Below are positions 12,770 through 25,808 of a stretch of DNA of 64,000 bases, one piece after another (within the stretch, counting starts at the first letter, position 1; each line of letters opens with the position of its first letter). A program made the translations under genes and the position numbers. Source of the DNA: Cryptomeria japonica (lineage: Eukaryota > Streptophyta > Pinopsida > Cupressales > Cupressaceae); the NCBI RefSeq assembly GCF_030272615.1, contig NC_081413.1, positions 161,322,849 through 161,386,848 of the forward strand. Reading direction: 5' to 3'. Below the pieces are notes generated by a model. The model was not told the DNA's origin, ran no database searches, and saw nothing but the letters and a program-made list of their open reading frames with translations.

Positions 12770-14732
12770 TTAAATGGGTTTCAAAGAATAAGGTAAAGTG
12801 GATTGAATCCCAGCATTTATTTCATCCTGGGTCTTGGATTCATTGGAAGGTCTCCCCACCCAATTCACAATAGATGTAGAAGAGACCTTTGGAGAGGGAG
12901 TTTGAAAAATGGAACACCGAGAACAGTTCTTTTTATCCATAATCACAAAAGGAGAAGATAAAAATCTAATAGGAACCTCATGCAAAGAAGAATAATCATC
13001 CGGAGATAATAGATCAAATGGGTTTTTGGACCTTGGAATCTCACCTTTACACTCTAACCAAGATAGTGATGCATCAAAGTAGTCAATAACATAATCAATG
13101 ATATTCTCATTTAAAGCAACATTAGCTTCAAAAATAATTTCATGTATCTGAGACATAACTTGATTAGGAGGCTTGATAAGAAAAGGATTATCCAGAAGAG
13201 GCCCACTATGATCCAATGAAGGCGAGGTAATAGCAGATTGAGGACCTAGAGCAAAAGACTGACAAAAGGGATCTCATTAGGCAAAGGATGAATAATAGAA
13301 TTGGGGGGTAAAGGAAGAACCTTGGAATCGTTGCCATCAGAGACATTAAACTGAAAAGAGGGGCTACACCAAGGAGAAGGGCTACGCAGAGGAGAAGATA
13401 TCTGATGATGACAAGAAGAAACATTGGAGGGCTCAACAATCTTAATCAATTCATCAATAGCATGACTCTTCTTAATCGAATAAAACAAATTTAGAGAAGC
13501 TTTAGGAAACCGAATAAATAGATCCAAATCAATGCTAATAATCGACTTAATTGAATATGAAGGATCCCTAACAATGGGTTGTCTCCAGGAGCCAAAAGGA
13601 GAATTTAGTTTACAAGTGTTCGAAATAGTAGATGAAGTAGGAAGTAAAACACAAATTTTTGTGACCAATTTATTATCAATCAAGCTTCGATCAGACCTCA
13701 CAAAAGTACCAATAAGATTCCCAATCTCTGTAAAAATTCTCAAATCATTAAACTCATAGGGCAAACCAGGTAGGATGAACCAAGTAGGAGTAGCATGAAA
13801 CAAAATTTGACCCACTTGGTAAAACGACTTCCATTCAGACATGAGAAGAACATTGTCTTTAATATTATAAAAGGGTTTAGACAAAGCATGAATTTTAGCA
13901 ACTACAAAATAAAAAATAATGATAGATGTATCAGAAGATAAAACCTGAAAAATACATCATGCCATAAACTTGTGTTTTCAGCGATTTCAATAATTTCGAT
14001 AAAGTAATGGCCTTACCCCAAACTTCAAAAATAATACCCCTATTTGTCAAATCAATTCCACACCAAAGATCCATAATATTATCAATAATAATGTGAGGGA
14101 TCTGAACCGATACCTTTTTTGACTTAGGAAATTGATTATTACTTACTGTCAGAGATCCATGTGACTCAGAAGACTTCATTTCTGAGACAACCGGACCATT
14201 TCCATTATTGCAACCCATATCCTGAGTAATAAGTGGAGACTTTGGTTGCGACATGCCATGATGCAACCCATAATTATTACCGATCATGGGAGCCTGAGAA
14301 ATACATGAAGACTTTAGCCACGATTTGAAATGATACAAATCATTGCTTTTACCATAACCATCCCACTCCATGGTGGGTTTTGACCCTCGACGACCACAGC
14401 TAAAATTAATAGGACAAAAATGATTAAAACCAAATTTCCTACCAACCCTAGCTACGGCTGGAAGGAACTCGTCTTTCATCTTAGCTCCAAAATGATAGAC
14501 ATCGTGCCAACTACCATCAATAAATACCCACTGAGGATTAGGGCAATCATCCAGCATAGCATTTTGAGAAGAGAAACCCTGAAAAATAGGTAGAATGCAG
14601 GCCCATATCCCTCCATTTCCCATTGTGGAAGACCCATTGTGGTCGATAAAGAAAGTTCTCCTCCGCAACAAACCTAGGAGGCTCGTCCTATGGCAGGTCA
14701 GCCCACCAGAAACCCGCCTTTCGCTTCGCCAT
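12770..14732 (-). pseudogene. LINE ORF1, DUF4283-like nucleic-acid-binding protein
   Basis: An ATG at 14732 opens a frame beginning MAKRKAGFWWADLP, only 34 bases from the LINE's 5' end, followed by a stop and frame changes. The middle part (about 13.3-14.0 kb) contains PTWFILPGLPYEFNDLRIF and IGNLIGTFVRSD. These match the W-x-x-L-P-x-L-P and I-G...D pattern of plant LINE ORF1 proteins (DUF4283). The C-terminal third is Ser/Pro-rich. At least two frameshifts separate the pieces. In the family this protein binds LINE RNA; this copy could not be made. Confidence 0.75.
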
Positions 14733-14766
14733 CAGTAGATAAATTAGGATGAATAATTAGTACATC

Positions 14767-14778
14767 ATACATTATAGA
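14767..14778. repeat. LINE target-site duplication, 5' copy
   Basis: ATACATTATAGA, identical to 7921-7932, sits immediately outside the LINE's 5' end. Together the two copies fix the element's borders. Confidence 0.85.
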
Positions 14779-15403
14779 ATATTAACATATAAGAACAAGA
14801 AGAATTCTTATGCTAAATTTGTGTTAAATTGAGAGTCAAAGTCAAATTGTTTATAAAATTCATTGTCAAAATTCACTATCAATATGTAAAATTTATAAGG
14901 ATGTCTCATAATGGGTATGACTGAAAAAAATCGAGAGATGCATCCCTAGATAATATAGTAATATGAGTTATATGAAAATACTCCGAAGTAACCAAATGTA
15001 TTATTTAGTAATCAATGACCACACCAACTAGAAAATAGAAATCGCAATAAAAACATCCCACGACTCGCACTTTATAGCGGCTGATCTGGTCTTGACCTTC
15101 CCTTTCATAGAGTTCAAAACTTGTTTTACTTTTCGCAATAAAATCCTCCTCATCTTGATGAGCACACTGCTGTCAAAAGACTACAACCGAAGACCAATAA
15201 GTGAGATTGAGATACCCATTGATTTTTCTAATAGCAATCTATTTGCTTTCACCAATTTTAATAAAAGAAAACACCTTTAAGAAAGAATCCATTTGGCGAA
15301 CTAATCAATTATTGATTCGGTTCCACAAGGCAACACTCACTTAAGCCATAGTGGAAGATACTGATATGATGGATTATCGTACTAATGAATTGTGGGTAGG
15401 GTT

Positions 15404-15532
15404 CTCAGAAGAATCGTTATGATAACATAGTTACTTTTCTTGCAAACTCAGAAGAATCGTTATTATAACATAGTTTCTTTTCGTGCAAACTCAGAAGAAT
15501 CGTTATGATAACATAGTTTCTTTTCTTGCAAG
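15404..15532. repeat. three tandem copies of a 43-bp unit
   Basis: Copies begin at 15404, 15447 and 15490, each opening CTCAGAAGAATCGTTATNAT and containing AACATAGTT. They touch each other and differ at a few bases. This is a minisatellite-like local array with no spacers. Confidence 0.9.
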
Positions 15533-15667
15533 AAGTTTCTTGGAACATTCATGTGACGCATCTCCTGATGTACGTATGTTGCAATTCATGGCAATAAAAA
15601 TATAATTTATTTAGATAGATGAGAAAAGACCCTGAAGTACTTAATTACATTCAGCTGAAAGGCCTTT

Positions 15668-15859
15668 TTACAACTTGGCACTGTCCCACACATCTGATTG
15701 TATAAAAAAAAGAGTTGAACAAGCCCATTTAGGTCGAACTACTTTTCTTCCTTTTGGAAAAGGCAGAGGATCCCATGTTCCATTCTCAATACACGAATGA
15801 TATTGCTCATAGAATGTTATAGGTGTGACCATGGAATGATTCATTGTATCATTCATCAA
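15668..15859 (-). pseudogene. Copia reverse transcriptase fragment
   Basis: A 63-codon open frame contains YHSCIENGTWDPLPFPKGRK followed by PKWA. This is the conserved N-terminal stretch of Copia reverse transcriptase (pattern E-Y-x-S-L-x-x-N-G-T-W-D-L-x-x-L-P-x-G-x-x-x-x-x-K-W). The similarity stops after about 45 residues, and no other pol domain was found nearby. It is either a separate scrap or part of the decayed Copia copy displaced by the LINE insertion. Confidence 0.7.
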
Positions 15860-15873
15860 GCCTTGAATCTATC

Positions 15874-15943
15874 AATCCATAATAAACAAATTCACTTCTT
15901 GATACCCAATCCATCATAAACAAATTCACTTCTTGATACCCAA
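15874..15943. repeat. two tandem copies of a 34-bp unit
   Basis: AATCCAT then ATAAACAAATTCACTTCTTG recurs at 15874 and 15908 with a 34-bp period. Confidence 0.85.
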
Positions 15944-17829
15944 TTAAAATAGATTGAGGGGATAATGAACATTACCCTCTAATAAGATGAAGTATTTTTC
16001 TTACCCATTGTGGCAGTGAGTTGTATTAGAAAGAGTTGCAAGAGTAGTGAAAGAAATCCAATATTTTACTTAAGGGTGTATAAGGGGAAGGGGATAAAAT
16101 ATGAAGGAAAATATTAGTGAAATGTGTTATTATACTAAGGTATAATGTAGGAAACATAAGCAATAATGATAAACAAATAGCTTTTCTTTTATAATGTTAT
16201 GAGAGAAATTGAATTAAATAGGTTATGTTATGTACAAAAGAATAACAAAATATTCATAGATGATAACATCAATCTTTTCAAGAAAAAATTAATAAGAAAA
16301 CGGTCTAGTATTCGCTGTGTTATCAAGAAAATATGATTACAAATACAATAAGACTTTGTCCTATGCTAATGTTCTAATGTGAGAAAGAAATTTATGTCAA
16401 GAATGACACAACTATTAATGAAAATTTCATTGCTATTCCTATTTAGGGATATAATAGCTAGGTAAACCAAGATTTCCACCTAGTTGCTTATATAGTTACA
16501 ACTATTACAATGTCACGTGTTGACTTCTAAAGACCAAGTTTGTACAAAACTACCAAGTGGTATTTAGATGCCTCAAAATGTGATGTTAGATATGGTTGGA
16601 GGGTGCCCCAATTTGAGGGTGCCTATGTCAACGAAAAGTTCTAGATTCATGATCAGGAGGCCTTATAGTTTTCTCTCTCTGAAATTGGACCAAAAGTTGC
16701 TGGAAATGCTTGGAGGGTGCCCTAGTCCGAGTGTGTGTACCTATTGGAAATTGAGGTTCATCTATCACTATCTACTCTATACTCATATAACACTCTTTCC
16801 AGTCAAACCTAAACCTACACATGATAAAATGGGAGATAAATGTTGTGTTGTATAGGGGCTTTCCTAAATCAAACCTTGTGTTGGTTTTCCCACCTTATGA
16901 CTACTATAAAAGAGATCTTATCATTAACATAATAGAGACTAAATGATAATAGAAATGCTGAAATAACAAGATTATACCTTAGGAATGGAAATGGTAGCGA
17001 TGCAGTGCTCTTTAGACAAGTCCTTAAAGTGTTCATACAATAACATGATAACAAAGTATAGTCAACATGATATCATACTTGAATGTAGGTTTTTGTATCT
17101 TTCTTCTCAATGTGTAGAATACTCAGATCCATAATTCTTTCTTAATTATAATTAGAAATTTATAAAATTCTCTTTATACTTATGAATTGTACTGCCCCTC
17201 CCTAATTCATCTTGTCTTTTTGTACATCAAATGAATATATTGATCTAGCTTAGTCTACTTTATGACGATTTGATGGTATCATGATTGTACTAACCCTATT
17301 TCATGATTGTATTGGATATGATGATGGATCTATATTTGATGATTTATATGTGTTCATTATTCCTGATGGATCATATTGCTTATGGGATTTTGATGACATT
17401 ATGATTATGCTAACCCTACTCTATGATTATGATGACTGAGTCAATGCTATGATATTTGTGATTGTCTTCTAGTGTCTTTGTGATTAGAGACAATGTCATA
17501 CCACTCATTGCACACACGATATGATGTTGTGATTCTCTATCACTTTCATGATCAGTTATAATGTATACATGTTGTATATATGTTGTATTGCATTTAATGA
17601 TGGATGTAGGATTGTAGGTGTGAGACATCGACTCCACCTAGTCTCATAGGTCTGATCGTGTCTTTATCCCAATGACAAGTTGTTGGAGATGGCATGTGCT
17701 TCCCTCTTATGCTATAGGCTTAAGTTGATACCCTTGTTAGTTAGTGTCTTGGCTTGAGTCATTGGTTTGTGTCATGTCGTATGTTGTTCAACCCTATGTC
17801 ATGTTGCCTTGTGAATTTGTGATTATTTA

Positions 17830-18400
17830 TTAATTAATAATTAATCGATTTATATAGTTTATTTAGTATCAAATTAAATTAGTGGATATCATTAATATTT
17901 GATATTAATGTGTGAATTATTATTATTAGAGATTTATTATTTATTGATGTTTATTTCATGAATTTGTTTTTAATTGATGATTTTATATTACTATTATTAT
18001 TTTATGGTCTAATGTTTAATTGAATATTTATTATTTGAGATTTTGATTTATTGGATATTATTTATTTATTAATTATTGGTTGAGTATTTATACCTATCTG
18101 TACATTCATTTATTTGTCATTTAATACTAGTTGAAGCATTTATGTGTGTTCGTACATTTACTTATTTATTATCCATTTTTCTTATTTATTTAATGTTTAT
18201 TTATTTATCTTATTTATTTATTTATTTATCTTCTTTCTTGTTTATTTATTTATTTATTGTTGGGTTAATTATTGTTTATCTAATTATTTATTGTTTTGAT
18301 TATTTATTTATTTGCCTTGTTATTTTATTTGTTGGTTATTTATTTGTTATTATTTATGTACCTACCTTATTATTTTATTGGTTGAGATTTGAGGGTAAGT
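17830..18400. repeat. T-rich low-complexity tract
   Basis: Runs of TTTATTTA and related tetranucleotides dominate. A 108-codon plus-strand frame here is a by-product of the composition (Leu/Ile/Tyr/Phe only). Confidence 0.7.
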
Positions 18401-20129
18401 AAATAATATTATTTTATATTTTTACCTCGATTTTTGGAAGGGGGTTGGTATAGAGTATATTTTATTGGAATATTTTGATTGGTGGATATTCTTCTGTACT
18501 TTTGAATGAGATTTTATTTATTGGCTTTTGTAGGTGCTTTTGCATATCTTTTTGTGACTTTTGGATTTTCGAATTACTTGGTTGAATTGGTTTTTGGAAA
18601 GCTTGTTGGTTTGGATTTTTTCTCTTCTATGATTGCATTACCATCACTCTACTTCCAAGTTGGAGATCTTTTTCCATTCTTGAATTTAGATTTTTGAAAA
18701 GAGTTGTTTTCTTCATGATTGTTAAAAGATTGTTTGGGGAGATTTGGGAATGAATGGTTATTCTATATCAGTAATTGGGTATAATATTTTGGGAAAAATA
18801 TTTATATATGATTTTATGAATATGTGTGTTTTATTGTCAAAAAAGGGCATTTGTGCATGTTGATATGTTGATTATAAGTTTCCTGTGAATGCATTGTGGT
18901 ATCGGTTGGTTTTGTTGACATTTATTTGTTGTTACATACCTAGTTTCCAGACCTCCTTATGTCTTGTGTCCATTTGGTTTGATTAAATCTGGAGTGACTA
19001 TGTCTATGATCTCTTCGGTGCAGGTTATTGCTCGTATATTTTGGGATTCTTGGATGTGAGGTCTTGTTGGCCTTAACAAGTCTTTGTTTTGGTTTCTTAT
19101 TGGCTTTTAGTGACTTCTGGGTCATATTTATGCCATTGTAAGGTCTATGCCAGAATATGGGCAAGTTTGAGTCCTTTTGTGTTCTGTTTTTTGTGAGTTT
19201 TGCTCTCTGTTACAAAAGCACTACTTTAGGTTATAATAGTGCCACTTCATAGAACAATAGTGCTACAGTACTGATAATAGCACCAAGCTGCTATAATTTG
19301 GGTTTTTGGTGGTTTTTTCCCTTCTCAGTTGACTTTCTTTGATGGATTTTGACTCCAGAGGCTATGTAATGTCATTTTTGGTGATTTTGGGCACCATGCT
19401 AATCATTTTTATGTGTATGAATCCATTTTGTCTTCAACAAGTGGTTTTGTGCTTTTTTGTTGAAGTATTAATATGTTGCTCTAGCAAGTTGAGTGTGTCC
19501 TTATTGTTAAGGAAGGTTAGTTTGTAGCTTCAGTGAGAGGATATGTAGTGCCTCATTGTGGAGGAGTGTTCTATGTTATTGGATTCATGTATTTCCCTTA
19601 TCTATGTGAATTTGGCATTCTTGAGGCTTTCTTTATTGTTGCAATTTGGCATTTTGAGCTTATGTCTTGATTCTTGATAAGTGGCTCTTGGATTCAATGT
19701 TGATGGTTATCTTTGTGATTTAGTTGTATCAGATTTGTAATGATTTTTGGATGCATTCCATGTTGAGCTTCATTTTCATGTTTTACCCTATGGGGAGAGT
19801 GGGCTCTTGCATGTTTAGGACCAAGGTCATGAGCATTAGATCTCTTGGAGGGGATCTAGACCTATGGAACCACATGAAGAGTTTTCTTGTAAATACAAGT
19901 GATAATATTAATAATTGATTAGTGGGTTTGGGTATTTAGGAATTCACTAAATAAGATAATAATTGGTTTTGTGGCCCCACCTCATAGCCCTAGAAGCAGT
20001 GTATGCTCAGATGAGCTTGGGAAGACCGTTGGAGCAGTAAACTGATCTCCCTTGAATGGCTCCAAGGTTGAGATGGTTCCACATGTCTATTTAGGTGAGA
20101 CTTGGACCCTTCTTTGTGAGGGTAGCGTG

Positions 20130-20600
20130 CACTAACACATTTGGGTCATTTTTTGATAAACTATCATCGTAATTATAACATATTAATGTCATATATCCGA
20201 CAAAATGGCAAAAAGATTTTCGTCGCTCAAATTTCATCGGGTTATTCGACGAAGAAATTTTCGTCGGAATTCCGACACCTTCTTTGTCAGAAGTTGACAC
20301 ATAATGTAGCAGACTAATTCGTTAGAATTTTAACGAAGTCGCCAAACCTCTGACGAACCATGCATTGGGGTTTTCATCAGAATGCCGACGAATAAGGGCA
20401 CTACGCTCTGACAAGAATGATGTACCTATGACATCATAGGTACAACATTCCTATTGGAGCATAGTGCCCTTTTTCATCGACATTCCGACAACAAATGCAA
20501 GGAAGCTCCGACGAGATTTTTGTACCTGTAACAAAAAATTTCGTCGCAGGTAAAACACTCTCGTTAGAGCTTATGTTAGGCATGTCCATTGGAATTCCGT
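20130..20600. repeat. CACTA left terminus and subterminal repeats
   Basis: After the terminal CACTAAC come about eight short motifs in both orientations related to TCGTCGGAATTCCGACG. Examples begin at about 20218, 20257, 20340 and 20380. In CACTA elements such clustered motifs bind the TnpA product. Confidence 0.8.
20396..20469. repeat. long hairpin in the CACTA subterminal region
   Basis: Arms 20396-20431 and 20434-20469 are inverted copies, each starting or ending with GGGCACTA, separated by only two bases. About 30 of 36 pairs match. The core contains TGTACCTATGA paired with TCATAGGTACA. Confidence 0.85.
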
Positions 20601-22805
20601 CAAATAGGCTATATTTAAAAAAAAAAAATTGCCATCAGAGAATATAAAGCATTGCAAATATTAAATATTTGATAATCCTTCTCAAATATTGAACTAACCC
20701 TATATAACTCCTTACCTCAATGACTAACTAACTATGGTAAACCATATATTCTAACAATATATAAAATCAACAATCCAATATATTCTAACAATATACAAAC
20801 ACAACCAAGAGGGACTATTTGGGTAATTAAGACCTTGATAAAGCATGGATTTGAGAGTGAGGAAAATGACAGAAGTAACATGCAAAGCCCTGATGAAGAT
20901 AGGTAGTCATTATGCATTCTACTATAGTACAATGACTAGTTATAGGTCAGAGATGATGTACAAGGTCATGAAGGGTTAAAGGATGCTGAGATTACAATCA
21001 TAGCAAGACACTAAGATTATAAAGATCTCAAACCAAAAAGGGACCTCTCACAGTCCATAAGAAAATATTTTTATATACAAGGATTGTAACAGAAAAAAAT
21101 TGTATTTGGTGACTTCCCTTTTAAAAACTTAAATGAATATTTGCCTATGTAATCAATAATATGAATTTAAACAACAATAATCTATTTTCTACAATTCATG
21201 GGTTAAACTCCTTACCTCAATAAAAATGAAAGTCTTGGATCACTTCAAAATGGCTTACACGTTTACTAAATTCCTAACGATGGTTGGATCTCTGTCTAGT
21301 AAATTTTGATCCCAGCTACTTGTTAGACTTAGCTATCTTTGATCTCAGACTTAGGAAACTATTTGATCCCAATTACTTCATAGACTGAAGTAAAAACCAT
21401 GTCAACAAAAAAAAATTCATTTAAACAACAAAATTTCCAGACAATAAACAAGGAAGGCTCACCCGTGTGTTGTAGGACCAATTTGATTAGAGAGGACCCA
21501 CAAAGCTAGGTACATTGATTTCAGTCCTCAGAGCATAATTGGTAATGTACTCAGGAAAAGATGGAAGACATAATTGTGACAGTCCAAGGAGTACATCTAC
21601 AACCAACATAAGAGAAGTTAATGGACATGACAATCTTCTCAATAATATCAAGGATTTTTACTACCTTCTTGAGCATAATGCGGTCATAAAAGCATTATCA
21701 AAGATAGAAATTTGATATACATTCTTATACAATCTTTCTACCAAAACACATCATCAATAAGGGCACAAGATTCACATACAGTCATATACAACATGTATCA
21801 AGAATGTAGTCATAAATAGTATATCTCATAGTTCAAGTAAGCTATAAACACAGAGGTCATATGACAAAAGGGACCATGTAAAAGATTAGAAAGCAATAAT
21901 ATAGCAGTGGAAGGAATAGTCATAGGTTTCCTCAAATAAAAGTATGAAACAATGGTATCATAAAAAGTGGCCTCTAATAGTTTTCATCATCAAAGTTCAG
22001 GTATCCATGAACAAAAGGTTCAAGAAGAAGCCTCAATAGTATAGGAGAGATCTAAGAAAAAAACAATGAAGGAATACAAATTGTAAAGTGACTGATTTTG
22101 TGTCTCAAACTGCTAGACAACAAGATTGGAGTTGTTTGGGTGGATATAAGAGTGAAAGTGAACTTGGAAGGTTGGAGGAAGGTTCTAAGGGGTGTGAGGG
22201 GTTAGTGCAGACCCTTCCCAAAGCATTGTGGACCTTGGTGGATCAGATTGACCATTATTAATATGATTGTCCTAAATTGAGCCTATGATTGTCCTAAAAT
22301 ATTAGTGGACTGAGATCTTATGAATAAGATGCAAATAGGGGGTTTGATTAGTGGGAAACAATTGGGAAAGGACTGTGGAGACCTTTAGTGACCCTTGGAG
22401 GTACTAGAATGTCCTAGCGGGAGGAGAGGACTCCATTTGTCATGATTGTCCTAAATATAGTAAACCTACAATAAATGTTATTGAATCCCTTAGGGTGGAT
22501 GGGGGGGGGTGTAGAAAGGTGGTTTGGTCAAGAAAGAAGATTATTCAAGGGGGTTATGTATGTGTTTGAGATAAGTCTTTCACATTGTGAGTTGCTATTT
22601 GATGAAGAGAAGGACTCTTATTTAAGGGACAATCCTAGTTGAGTAACAATGTGAAGTTTGAGGGTGTTTGTGAGTCCTAGAACAAGATTGTGGGTTCAAG
22701 AAGGTTAGATATGTGTGGAAGGATGTGTGAGTGTGGTTGATCTTTCTCCCAAAAAAAATTAACCAATTAGGAAGATCTCTATTTAGTGATATCTATAGGA
22801 ATTAG

Positions 22806-23324
22806 GATCTCTATTTAGTGAATGATAAAGGGAATAAATTTGTACCACTTCCTAATCAAAACTTACAATTTTACCAATCCTTGCCTTCCCATTCCACAGA
22901 TGTTGTTGAGCCTTTTTGTGACTATATATATAATGATTTCCAATCCAACTGAGTTGAAAATCTAGTGAACATGATGGAACCAACTCCTAAACAAGATAGA
23001 CTAAAACCTAAGATTGAACCTAATATCACCTTTACCCAAACTGGTAACTCAAAGCATACGCCTAATGGACCAATAGATATTACTGCTATAACTAATGAAA
23101 AACCCACATGTAGGGTGCTTATTGATCCACCACGTATAGTTAATATGAATACAAAAGAATATCTTTTCACATATGCATTATATCGAGACAATTATGATAA
23201 ATCTGAAGTCTTGATTAAGGTGCATGATGGTTTGACTTCTCCCACCATTGGTTCTATAGGTTGGATTAAGGTGCAAAGATTCAAGAAGATTAAAGAGAGG
23301 AAAGAAAACTTGAAAAATATATAG
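22806..23324 (+). CDS. unidentified coding-like frame inside the CACTA element
   Basis: About 172 codons are open except for one stop (near 22950). The composition looks protein-like: PLPNQNLQFYQSLPSH, then a Pro/Thr-rich part (EPNITFTQTG, NGPIDITAITNE). The C-terminal part contains RVLIDPPRIVNMNTKEYLF, YALYRDNYDKSEVLIKV and a basic tail ending before the stop at 23322. I do not recognise a family. It could be a captured host exon or part of another transposon's gene. Composition is the only evidence that it is coding. Confidence 0.3.
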
Positions 23325-23982
23325 ATTTGTACCTTCCCACATAGGTTGTATTGATTCGTCTCAAAGAAAATATGAACATCAATGGATTCAGACCTTGGTA
23401 ACAAAATGAAATAGCAATGGTGAGTTATTTCGATGTAAACCATAGTCAAAGTGAACCATCAATGAGTCTTTGAAGGGTAAGCATACCTGAACTATTACTT
23501 TCCTAATCTGTAACCAAAATTTATCAACAATTACCTACATGTTAGCTAATGTGGTAGAAAGTGAAAACTTTAACCAAACAAAATACAAGAATATAAACTT
23601 AATTTAGTCAATAATTTAAGTAATTTGGTCAAATTACCTGGCTTGAAATATAGCCACACTGCTCACAGATACCTTTTTCTCACAATTATGTTGAAGAAAA
23701 ATTAATGAAGTTCTCAACCGATCTAATGATGTCAAGTATTGCTCTTAGTTTGAAATATCAGGACTTGAAGCATTAGATGCCCCAGAGACAGGAAGAAAGA
23801 AAATATGGATAGAATAACAAGTCTATACTATGAAGCATTGGATGCCCCAAATACACGAACACATCTAATGCTTTATAGTATCGAATCATTAGTGTACTCA
23901 TCTTTTATCTCATCTTTTCCTTTAAGGTTTGATGTTCATGGGAATCTGTAATTTTGTGTTTAAGAATTTGATCCAAGCAACT

Positions 23983-24095
23983 TGTGGTGCTATTATTTGT
24001 GTTGGCTCTGTTGGAACCTACGATTAAGATTCAATACTCATTATTTAATAAGATTAACAGTGCAGCATAATGAAATATTGAAAAGTGTGTTAACT
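23983..24095. repeat. dispersed repeat, copy 1
   Basis: The block containing TTGTGTTGGCTCTGTTGGAA and then AAGATTAACAGTG recurs in diverged form at 25707-25808, same orientation, 1.7 kb away. They could be remnants of short LTRs or of a duplication. No terminal duplication was found. Confidence 0.6.
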
Positions 24096-25706
24096 TATTA
24101 AACCCAGCAAAAGGTCTGGGTTGGAAAAGTTGTTTTGTAGTTTGTGTTGTGTTTGGTCGCAAGTGTGGATCCACCTAACTATAGAGAAGGTGTTGGAATA
24201 GGTTAGGAGAGAACCTAGTTGTGGTTGCCAAGAGACTAGGGTGAGAGGAGAAATCAATTCCTAGGTGAGGCAAGGAAGTTGTGAGTTTGTGGTAGTAGGA
24301 GAGGTGGATGCCTAGATGAACACCTTAGTTGCAGCCATTGGATACTCCATTGATGGGAGTAGTTGAGAGGATGCCTCAAACTTGTTAAAATGTAGGTTGT
24401 ATCGGTCAATGAGCACCTTAAAGGATATTTTTGATAGTTTATCTCTTGATTCCCATGGTTTGAGGAAGAGTTGTTACATGTTATGAGTTATTACAAGAGA
24501 AGGAATGAGAGCCTAGCTGGACAGTCCTAGTTGAGTAGCCAAGATGGTGTTGATGTTTGTCTTAGAGTTGAGGAGCATGGTTAAGAGTTAAAGAAGGTTG
24601 GTTATGAGTGGAAGAATGTATGTGAGTGGTTGTACAAGGGCTTGAGAAGGCTTGAGTGATTTTGGGTTATTGAAGCCTAGTGAGTAGGTTGAGGAGTCAA
24701 AGAAGAAGTTTCACCTATTGAGTTGGTGAGAAAAGAAACTAGCTAGGGATAGAAACGAATCTCAAAAGGACTTCAACCAATGCAAAGGTCACAAATAATA
24801 TCTACATAGTTATGAAGAAAGTTCCAAGACAGTGAACAAGGAGATCATATTAGTATGAAACAATATATGCAAAATCCAAGATGCATTAGCTCAAACATAG
24901 GATAGTAAGAAAAGGCCTCAAAGCCTCCATGGTCTTAGTCAAACCCAAAAGGATCAGTCCAAGATTTTATGCATTAATAGAGACAATGATGAGTGCATGA
25001 ATCCTTTTCTCATTTAGCAAGGATCTCAAAATATCCATTCATTTAGCAAGGAGAATCTTATAAAGGAGAGACTTGTTACTATTACTACTACAACTCCTTG
25101 AATCCATCAAAGGACAAGGTTCTGTAAGGCCAAAGAAGAACTAAGGAAGCACCTAAAGACATTCCAATGGCCCATAAGAGATTAAGAAAAGGTTCCAAAT
25201 AAATTATTATTGAATTTTCTAAAGAAGACAAGAAGACTAACCACTCCAAAGGATACCAAAAAAGGATACCACTAAGCAAAAAATCCTAGACCATTGATAT
25301 AACAAATAATGAGGAATGAATTCTTGTAAAGACTAATGTTTCAAAAGTTAATGTTAAGGAGGAGATAGCCAAAGAAAGGGAACCTAGGGTACAAGAAGAT
25401 CTCACACAAGATGATGTACAAGAAGAAGAGATAAGGGTGTCAATACTTTATGGAATGATGAATGGTATATGAATATTATACTTAGCATTAGGATGAAGGA
25501 TACATAATTGGTGAATGTTGGCCAATACATTTTCTATTTGATGCTAATTGATGCAATTTGTATCAAAGTTTCAAACTGATTACATGTTGAATTAAGCTTG
25601 ATAATCACAAGATGATATGCAAACAAAAAATTGAAACAAAAATCAGAAATCTTAATCAAGGACCTTACCTATGATGGTCTCCACTAAGTAACTTTGTGTG
25701 GTGTTG

Positions 25707-25808
25707 TTTGTGTTGGCTTTGTTGGACCCTACAATTAAAATTCAATACATATTATTCAATAAGATTAACAATGGAGCATAATGAAATATTGAAAATCATG
25801 TTACCTTA
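25707..25808. repeat. dispersed repeat, copy 2
   Basis: Matches 23983-24095 in the same orientation through TGTTGG...AATTAAAATTCAATAC and GAGCATAATGAAATATTGAA. Similarity fades on both sides. Confidence 0.6.

Larger units (their letters stand above)
7933..14766 (-). mobile_element. full-length L1/RIL-type LINE, inactive
   Basis: A 6.8-kb non-LTR retrotransposon on the minus strand. It starts at 14766 with a very short 5' leader, carries ORF1 (DUF4283-like) and ORF2 (endonuclease, RT, zinc-binding region, RNase H), and ends in a poly-A tract seen as the T-run at 7933-7944. The 12-bp duplications at both ends show that the 5' end is not truncated, which is uncommon for LINEs. Stops and frameshifts in both ORFs make it dead. 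It probably landed in the LTR of the older Copia element to its left. Confidence 0.9.
14779..20129. other. AT-rich anonymous DNA between the LINE and the CACTA element
   Basis: No gene is recognised apart from a short Copia RT relic at 15668-15859. It holds two short tandem repeats (15.4 and 15.9 kb). A segment at about 16.6-16.75 kb has two diverged copies of GGAGGGTGCC followed by similar sequence, perhaps LTR-derived. A T-rich tract with (TTTA)n-like repeats spans about 17.8-18.4 kb. The long open frames inside that tract reflect biased composition. Confidence 0.4.

Noticed and set aside
15404-15532. Evenly spaced repeats that might suggest CRISPR
   Set aside because: The 43-bp units touch without spacers and the context is plant nuclear DNA; it is a minisatellite.
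18076-18402. 108-codon plus-strand frame with apparent membrane segments
   Set aside because: It is translated TTTA-type low-complexity DNA; the hydrophobicity is a product of composition.
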